Positions 1 to 3,979 of a DNA stretch of 9,605 nucleotides are shown piece by piece; within the stretch, counting starts at the first letter, position 1, and each line of letters starts with the position of its first letter. The translations under genes were made by a program, and so were the position numbers. Under the pieces are notes generated by a model that was given only the letters and a program-made list of their open reading frames with translations, was not told the origin of the DNA and did no database searches. Source of the DNA: Gammaproteobacteria bacterium (GTDB lineage Bacteria > Pseudomonadota > Gammaproteobacteria > HK1); contig JAGRHX010000766.1 of the NCBI GenBank assembly GCA_020444775.1, forward strand, positions 1 through 9,605, read 5' to 3'.

Positions 1-76
1 ACCGCGCTCCCAAACGATGCTCGCATGTCCTCCAACTCGGCCATTCGCTGCACTACCCGTCTTGCATTGCACACCG

Positions 77-106
77 GCTCGGCTCGGGCCGTAGCCCGAG
101 CCGAGC
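77..106. terminator. Perfect 13-bp GC-rich hairpin, possible terminator
   Basis: GCTCGGCTCGGGC (77-89) pairs without mismatch with GCCCGAGCCGAGC (94-106) around a 4-nt CGTA loop. Each arm contains a short GGCTC-type repeat. Neither side has a T-run, so a classical intrinsic terminator is not shown. A strong stem without a U-tract can still end transcription or protect a 3' end in GC-rich genomes. It would fit the end of a transcript entering from the left, or of one converging from the right. An operator or a repeat-family element is also possible. Confidence 0.4.
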
Positions 107-317
107 AGCCGCCGCAAGCCTTGCACAGCCTGGCACGAACGCTTCCCGGAGGCACCTCGGGAACGACCGCCATCGCCGCGGGCGCTGCGAACGACCGCTG
201 GAAGTATAAGCGCAACACCGGTTTTGGACAGGCCCATCAATGCCTTGCCACGGGCCGCGGCCGCATGCCGGCGTGACGCGGCTCACACATCCGCGGCGCC
301 TCGAATCCACGCGTCTA

Positions 318-347
318 CCGCTCGTCCGCCCGCTCGCGCCATTCGTC
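318..347 (+). promoter_or_regulatory. Pair of AlgR-box-like sites, 21 bp apart
   Basis: CCGCTCGTC (318-326) and CCATTCGTC (339-347) each match the Pseudomonas AlgR core CCGTTCGTC at 8 of 9 positions. They have the same orientation and their starts are 21 bp apart, about two helical turns. AlgR is known to activate the equivalent fimU-pilVWXY1 operon in P. aeruginosa, so the position upstream of this operon is suggestive. The sites lie 215-245 bp from the first start codon. The local sequence is rich in CG-containing words, so a chance pair is quite possible and no regulator gene is visible in the window. Confidence 0.25.
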
Positions 348-485
348 GGTAGCAGGCGCGGATCCGCTGGTCCGGCCGCCACACGACTGCTAAACCTGAT
401 ATCGGCCGAATGCGGCAATCACGATCGGCAACGTTCAGCAATGCGTTGCGCATCCCGTCCGCAGTCCTGCCCGCGAGTCCGCCGC

Positions 486-507
486 TCGAACCCGGAGCCT
501 GGTTCGA
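486..507. promoter_or_regulatory. Dyad TCGAACC-N8-GGTTCGA, candidate operator
   Basis: A perfect 7+7 bp inverted repeat with an 8-nt spacer is centred about 65 bp upstream of the first gene. The arm length and 15-bp centre-to-centre spacing resemble a binding site for a dimeric regulator. As RNA it would form a modest 7-bp stem in the 5' leader. I do not recognise the regulator. The arms recall the GGTTCGA of a tRNA T-loop, but no cloverleaf can be drawn around them. Confidence 0.3.
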
Positions 508-561
508 AAGGCCAGCACGCGATCGCAACCACCGCCCAGATGCAACCCGACCGGGAGTCAG

Positions 562-861
562 ATGATGGATGCCAAAACCAGAGCCACCAGGTACCTGCTC
601 ATCGCCTTGTTCGCCCTGGCACCGGTGCTGGCGAGCTCGCCGGCGCTTGCCCAGCAGAATTACGCAAGGATGGTCAAAGCGGTCGGCCAATCGGGTCGGG
701 ACGGCGACGCAACCTACTACCAGGTGGTCTGCGCCGACCAACAGGCGTTCTCGATCGTGGTCCACGACGATGACCGGATCTGCGTGATGACCACGCCCGG
801 GCAGCCCATCTGCAAGATCGACTGGACCGTCGACGAAGCCGCGAATTCCCTGTGCCAGTGA
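562..861 (+). CDS. Small exported four-cysteine protein of unknown function
   Basis: I do not recognise this 99-residue protein. Residues 1-30 form a clear Sec signal peptide: a basic start (K5, R7, R10), a hydrophobic core (about 11-24), and an ALA-QQ type I cleavage site after A30. The mature part is only about 69 residues and has four cysteines (C57, C74, C84, C98), enough for two disulfides once in the periplasm. It has no lipobox and no second membrane segment. The start is ATG 562 or ATG 565; the GGGAG at 553-557 is spaced better for 565 (7 nt against 4). The next gene begins within or just after its end, so it belongs to the pilin operon and probably acts outside the inner membrane with that machinery. 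A pilin-assembly accessory role is inference from location only. Export is well supported; function is unknown. Confidence 0.8.
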   Translation: MMDAKTRATRYLLIALFALAPVLASSPALAQQNYARMVKAVGQSGRDGDATYYQVVCADQQAFSIVVHDDDRICVMTTPGQPICKIDWTVDEAANSLCQ

Positions 862-864
862 GGT
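859..864 (+). promoter_or_regulatory. Shine-Dalgarno TGAGGT overlapping the upstream stop, selects ATG 873
   Basis: The stop codon TGA (859-861) of the small exported protein is the first half of TGAGGT, which lies 8 nt before ATG 873. This favours ATG 873 over GTG 852 as the pseudopilin start, since nothing similar precedes GTG 852. The arrangement would let ribosomes finishing the first gene restart on the second. Confidence 0.5.
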
Positions 865-872
865 CCGTGTCC

Positions 873-1553
873 ATGTCCACAGTCAAGCGCGTGGCCGTGA
901 CCGGCCCGCCGCCACGGGCTGCCGGCGGCCATGCCCCACGGTCCACCGCAGCAAATCGGCCAGGCTCGGACCGACCGTCCAGACGGACACGATTGGCACA
1001 CGCGCCTCGGGCCAGCGAACGTGGCATCACCCTGCCCGAGCTCCTGATCACCGTGGTGGTTGCGGCGGTGCTCGTCGCCATCGCCGTGCCCAACATGCGT
1101 ACCTTCATGCAGAACACCTCACGGGCCGGCCGTGTCAACTCACTGGTCGGCGCCCTGAGCTTCGCGCGTAGCGAAGCGGTCACACGTGGCCAGCAGACCA
1201 CCGTCTGCCCGGGCGGTGCGAGTGACAACGACTGCAATCCCAGCGCCGCCGGCAGTGAATGGATCTTCAACACCGGGTTCCTGGTCATGGCAGTGACCTC
1301 GGTGGGCTCCACGCCGGTGGTGGCGAAGCGCTTCAGCCCGGACATGGGCTCGGCGACCCTGCACGGCGCAGTGTCACGTTTCAGCTACACCCCACTCGGA
1401 CAGCCCGAGAACGGTGAGACATGGTTTCGCTACTGCGACACACGTGGCGACCCGGAGTCGCGCATCGTGTTCATCAATGCCACCGGTCGCGCGGGCTCGT
1501 ATGAGCTCGGAGACCTGGAAATCAAAGACCTCTCGGTGCCGTCATGTCCGTGA
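873..1553 (+). CDS. fimT: GspH/FimT-family type IV pilus minor pseudopilin
   Basis: This is a minor pilin of the FimT/FimU type, thought to act in the inner-membrane minor-pilin complex that primes pilus assembly. From ATG 873 it has 226 residues. The prepilin site is ERG-ITLPELL: PilD would cut after G51, leaving I52 as residue +1 and Glu at +5, followed by an unbroken hydrophobic helix (about 52-73). The FimT signature follows: SFARSEAVTRG, two cysteines (C112, C121) in a CPGG-to-DC loop, then FRYCD and the INATGRAG strand near the end. The leader of 51 Arg/Pro-rich residues is far longer than usual. GTG 852 would lengthen it by seven more, while TTG 993 would give a normal 11-residue leader, so the start is uncertain. 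FimT and FimU cannot be told apart here; the order before pilV fits the fimU slot. The 3' end overlaps pilV. Confidence 0.88.
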   Translation: MSTVKRVAVTGPPPRAAGGHAPRSTAANRPGSDRPSRRTRLAHAPRASERGITLPELLITVVVAAVLVAIAVPNMRTFMQNTSRAGRVNSLVGALSFARSEAVTRGQQTTVCPGGASDNDCNPSAAGSEWIFNTGFLVMAVTSVGSTPVVAKRFSPDMGSATLHGAVSRFSYTPLGQPENGETWFRYCDTRGDPESRIVFINATGRAGSYELGDLEIKDLSVPSCP

Positions 1554-2179
1554 ACCGCAAGCCGAACACAACACGCGCTGCTCACGAGCCCGCGCCGTGG
1601 CCCGGTCATGACCGGCCCGACACCGCACGCGAGGCGAGCCGTGGCCGAACGCTACATGGCCAGTCGGGTGTGACCCTCATCGAGGTGCTGATTGCGCTGC
1701 TGGTGATGTCGATCGGCCTGCTGGGGCTGGCGGCGCTGCAGACCCAGAGCCTGCGCTTCAACACCGATTCGATGATCCGCACCCAGGCGACCTCGCTGGC
1801 GAACGAGATCATCGAGCAGATGCGAGCCGCCGGGCAGACCGGGGTGGCCGACTACGCCTATGACCTCGCAGGCGGCGATGTGCCGTCAGAGGCCTGCGAT
1901 CTCAGCGACACCAGCACATCCCCCGGCGAGCAGGTGCAGTGCTGGTTCGGTCGCGTCACCCAGATGCTACCGCTCGGCACCGCCACCATCCTGTCGCGGG
2001 CCGGCTCCGCAGGCACCTATGACGTCGAGATCATGTGGCTGGACCGGGAGCCGCGCGAGTTCAGCGGCGAGACCCGCCCACGCCTGCCGGCCAATGCCAA
2101 CGAGTGTGAGCAGATGGTGGCCCGTCAATGGCTCGACAATCGCTGCATGATGACCCAGATGTGGACGGTGGCACCATGA
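1544..2179 (+). CDS. pilV: Type IV pilus minor pilin PilV
   Basis: This is a minor pseudopilin of the PilV family, part of the PilV-PilW-PilX-FimU initiation and tip complex in characterised systems. The protein has 211 residues. The prepilin site is QSG-VTLIEVLIALL, with cleavage after G42 and Glu at +5 (E47). The next stretch, LLGLAALQTQSLRFNTDS, then RTQATSLANEIIEQMRA, is the typical PilV helix sequence. The globular part contains a Cys-bearing loop and a YDVEIMWLDRE strand as in relatives. The start at ATG 1544 overlaps fimT by 10 nt. GTG 1550 is the only later ATG/GTG codon before the cleavage site and would give a GTGA overlap with the fimT stop. Either way the leader is 40-42 residues, long and Arg/Pro/His-rich. 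The ribosome site is weak, which suggests coupling to fimT translation. The end overlaps pilW as ATGA. Confidence 0.9.
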   Translation: MSVNRKPNTTRAAHEPAPWPGHDRPDTAREASRGRTLHGQSGVTLIEVLIALLVMSIGLLGLAALQTQSLRFNTDSMIRTQATSLANEIIEQMRAAGQTGVADYAYDLAGGDVPSEACDLSDTSTSPGEQVQCWFGRVTQMLPLGTATILSRAGSAGTYDVEIMWLDREPREFSGETRPRLPANANECEQMVARQWLDNRCMMTQMWTVAP

Positions 2180-3318
2180 ATCTCAACTCCAACCCCTCGT
2201 CCACCGCCCACGACCCGGCGCCGCGAATGCAGCGACGAGGTCGGCAAGCTGGCTTCAACCTCGTCGAGCTGATGGTCGCGGTGGCCATCGGTGGCCTGCT
2301 GCTGACAGGTGCGTTGAGCATCTTCGTCAACAATCAGCAGCTGCAAAAAGCCACCTCGTCGATGTCCCGGCTGCAGGAGGACGCCCGCTACGCGATGGAC
2401 CTGCTGGTCTACGACCTGCGCATGGCCGGCTTCGTCGGCTGCTCCGATGATTCGAGCATGGTCACGGTCTCTTCAACCCTGCCCACTGCCTCGACCAATC
2501 TGCTGTGGAATCTGGCAATGCCCATCGAGGGCATCGACCAGTCGATGATCGGCAGCACCCCGCCCGAGGATCTGGTCTGGTACCCGAGCAACCTGCCGGC
2601 GGACAAAGACCTACCGGCCAAGCTCAGGACGGATTCGGATCTGCTGACGCTGCGCTACGTGAATGGCTCGGTGAATCACGAGATCACGGCCGCCTCGAGC
2701 AGCGAGCTCACCATCGACGATGCCGGGCAGTTCCAGCAGCTCGACGTGGTCGTCGCCCATGACTGCGGCGGCGCCGACGTCTTCTACGTCGCCAACGCGG
2801 ACCCGACCGGCGATGGCAAGGTCACGGCAGCGAGCGCCCTGTCCAAGGTCTACAACCCCTCCGGTCAGGCCTCACAGGTCTCCGATCTGGTCGGCGTGCG
2901 TTACTACATCGCCAACCACGCGGACACCGACGAGCCGGGCCTGTACCGGCGCGAGATCCTCGACCGTGGCATTGCCGATGCGACCGGCATCACCGAGACC
3001 GAACCCACCGCGCCGATCGTCGAGGGTGTGGAGATGATGCAGATCCTGTATGGCATCGACACCAACAACGACCGGGTGCCGGACAAGTTCGTCGACGCAA
3101 ACGCGCCGGATCTGGGTACCAACGCCGGCTACTGGAACGAGATCGTCGCCATCCAGGTGTCGTTGCTCTTACGAACCAACGAGCCGCTGCAGCAAAGCGC
3201 AGGCATGCTGGCGAGCAGCTATCAGGTGGGAACGGCCAGCTTCACCCCGACCAGCGATCAGCAGCGCTTCCAGTTCAGGACCTTTCAGACCACGGTACTC
3301 GTGAGGAATCAACGATGA
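2176..3318 (+). CDS. pilW: Type IV pilus minor pilin PilW
   Basis: This is a PilW-family minor pseudopilin of 380 residues, the largest of the set and expected to bridge the pseudopilins and PilY1. The prepilin site is RQAG-FNLVELMVAVAIGG, with cleavage after G26 and Glu at +5 (E31). The signature RYAMDLLVYDLRMAGFVGC (71-89) is characteristic of the family. C89 and C197 are candidates for a disulfide. Later come VEGVEMMQILYGID, a calcium-loop-like DTNNDRVPD (295-303), VSLLLRTNEP, and a C-terminal FQTTVLVRN, all usual for PilW. ATG 2176 is chosen because it forms an ATGA overlap with the pilV stop. The frame is open further upstream to 2128, but that would bury 48 nt in pilV. M18 would give a normal 9-residue leader. 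Confidence 0.92.
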   Translation: MNLNSNPSSTAHDPAPRMQRRGRQAGFNLVELMVAVAIGGLLLTGALSIFVNNQQLQKATSSMSRLQEDARYAMDLLVYDLRMAGFVGCSDDSSMVTVSSTLPTASTNLLWNLAMPIEGIDQSMIGSTPPEDLVWYPSNLPADKDLPAKLRTDSDLLTLRYVNGSVNHEITAASSSELTIDDAGQFQQLDVVVAHDCGGADVFYVANADPTGDGKVTAASALSKVYNPSGQASQVSDLVGVRYYIANHADTDEPGLYRREILDRGIADATGITETEPTAPIVEGVEMMQILYGIDTNNDRVPDKFVDANAPDLGTNAGYWNEIVAIQVSLLLRTNEPLQQSAGMLASSYQVGTASFTPTSDQQRFQFRTFQTTVLVRNQR

Positions 3319-3839
3319 GCCGATTTCACAGACGCAACACACAATGCGGTCTTCGGCTGGGCGGTCCACGGCCGGGCGGTCCACGGCTGGGCGGCTCGGT
3401 CAGACGCCAACGCGGCGCGGTGCTGATCGTGTCACTGGTGATGCTGGTCGCGCTGACCCTCATCGGCCTCACCTCCATGAACCAGTCGACCATGGAGGAG
3501 AGGATGTCCGCGAACATGCAACGTTCGGTTCAGGCCTTCCAGACCGCCGAGTCCAGCCTCAAGGCGGCGTTCGCCGATGCCGAGACCTGGGACATCGCGG
3601 GCATGGCGCCAAAGTCGGCCACCGTGGACAAGGCCAAGGCCAATGACAACGAGCCCACCGAGGCCGTGACCTTCGAGTACGGCTCCGAGTTCCAGGCCTG
3701 GACCCCGCCACCGGCCGACTCGCTGTGGAGTCCGCTGAACTTCCAGTCGGCGCACTTCAAGCTGACCGGCAACAGCCCTGACTTCGACCAGCTCGCGGTG
3801 CGGGTCGCCGCCGGCGCCTATCAGGTCGTGCCCAAATGA
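3315..3839 (+). CDS. pilX: Type IV pilus minor pilin PilX
   Basis: This is a PilX-family pseudopilin of 174 residues. The prepilin site is RRQRG-AVLIVSLVMLVALTLIGL, with predicted cleavage after G34. As in P. aeruginosa PilX and in GspK, position +5 is not Glu (V39 here), which fits a subunit placed at the outermost tip of the complex. The family motif follows: MNQSTMEERMSANMQRSVQAF, then TAESSLKAAF. The start ATG 3315 overlaps the pilW stop as ATGA and has TGAGGA (3302-3307) 7 nt upstream. No other ATG or GTG lies between it and the cleavage site, so the 34-residue leader is well supported. The leader carries a five-residue repeat (LGGPR, PGGPR, LGGSV). The C-terminal part is short compared with PilW and ends 140 nt before the preferred pilY1 start. 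Confidence 0.9.
   Translation: MSRFHRRNTQCGLRLGGPRPGGPRLGGSVRRQRGAVLIVSLVMLVALTLIGLTSMNQSTMEERMSANMQRSVQAFQTAESSLKAAFADAETWDIAGMAPKSATVDKAKANDNEPTEAVTFEYGSEFQAWTPPPADSLWSPLNFQSAHFKLTGNSPDFDQLAVRVAAGAYQVVPK
3357..3401 (+). repeat. Three 15-bp tandem units in the PilX leader
   Basis: Units at 3357-3371, 3372-3386 and 3387-3401 share the core GGGCGG. The first two differ at one base only, and the third has diverged in its second half. In the pilX frame they encode LGGPR-PGGPR-LGGSV, inside the part removed by PilD. Being a multiple of three, changes in copy number would keep the frame and vary leader length only. Confidence 0.75.
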
Positions 3840-3867
3840 GCGACGCACAGCACAGTCCCTGGGCTGA

Positions 3868-3884
3868 GCCGGGCAATGCCCGGC
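3868..3884 (+). promoter_or_regulatory. Compact GC hairpin between pilX and pilY1
   Basis: GCCGGGC (3868-3874) and GCCCGGC (3878-3884) form a perfect 7-bp stem with an AAT loop. No T-run follows, so it is not a classical terminator. It could stabilise the 3' end of the pseudopilin part of the message or reduce read-through into pilY1, giving less adhesin than pilins. That role is inference. It lies about 95 nt before the pilY1 ATG and does not cover the ribosome site. Confidence 0.4.
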
Positions 3885-3967
3885 ACGGCGCGGGTTCAGA
3901 TTCAGACGCGGGCGGCCGTCATCCGGAACAAGACGCGCCCATTTCCACACGCGCTTGCCCCAAACTC

Positions 3968-3973
3968 AGGAGA
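3968..3973 (+). promoter_or_regulatory. Strong Shine-Dalgarno AGGAGA for pilY1
   Basis: AGGAGA lies 6 nt before ATG 3980 and is the best ribosome site in the window. It supports 3980 as the main start of pilY1, and independent initiation on the adhesin gene in place of pure coupling to pilX. Confidence 0.7.
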
Positions 3974-3979
3974 AAAGGC

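Larger units (their letters stand above)
1..561. other. Non-coding leader region upstream of the minor pilin operon
   Basis: No reading frame here looks like a gene. The open frames on either strand are Arg/Pro/Ala-rich, have no recognisable domain and run into or across the start of the first real gene. The stretch contains a perfect hairpin at 77-106, two AlgR-box-like 9-mers at 318-326 and 339-347, and a dyad at 486-507. A TATAAG hexamer at 205-210 resembles a sigma70 -10 box, but nothing like TTGACA lies 15-19 bp upstream of it. The most likely reading is the tail and terminator of an upstream unit followed by the operon control region. No promoter can be assigned with confidence. Confidence 0.6.
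3840..3979 (+). other. pilX-pilY1 junction, open in the pilY1 frame
   Basis: This 140-nt stretch separates the pilX stop from the preferred pilY1 start. It has no stop codon in the pilY1 frame. An ATG at 3836 overlapping the pilX TGA (ATGA) would add 48 codons to pilY1. Those residues are polar, Arg/His/Asp/Gly-rich, and would precede the signal peptide core, in the style of the long leaders of the pseudopilins. The region also contains a hairpin (3868-3884) and a strong ribosome site just before 3980. Whether it is a spacer or translated cannot be settled from sequence alone. Confidence 0.6.

Noticed and set aside
131..147. Possible sigma54 promoter (TGGCACG at 131-137)
   Set aside because: The -24 half is good, but the expected -12 TTGC reads CTTC and the invariant GC is missing.
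481..515. tRNA-like GGTTCGAA on the + strand or its complement
   Set aside because: The flanks cannot be folded into acceptor, D and anticodon arms; it is better explained as one arm of the 7+7 dyad.
240..773. Open frame of 177 codons spanning the leader region and the small exported protein
   Set aside because: Pro/Arg/Ser-rich composition, no domain, and it overlaps out of frame a gene with a clear signal peptide and ribosome site.
1438..1455. RGD tripeptide in FimT (DTRGDPES)
   Set aside because: It lies in the family's usual C-D-x-R-G segment before the GRxG strand, so it is expected by homology and does not suggest integrin binding.
2128..2175. Upstream start for PilW at 2128
   Set aside because: It would add 16 residues wholly inside pilV without a ribosome site; ATG 2176 makes a standard ATGA overlap.
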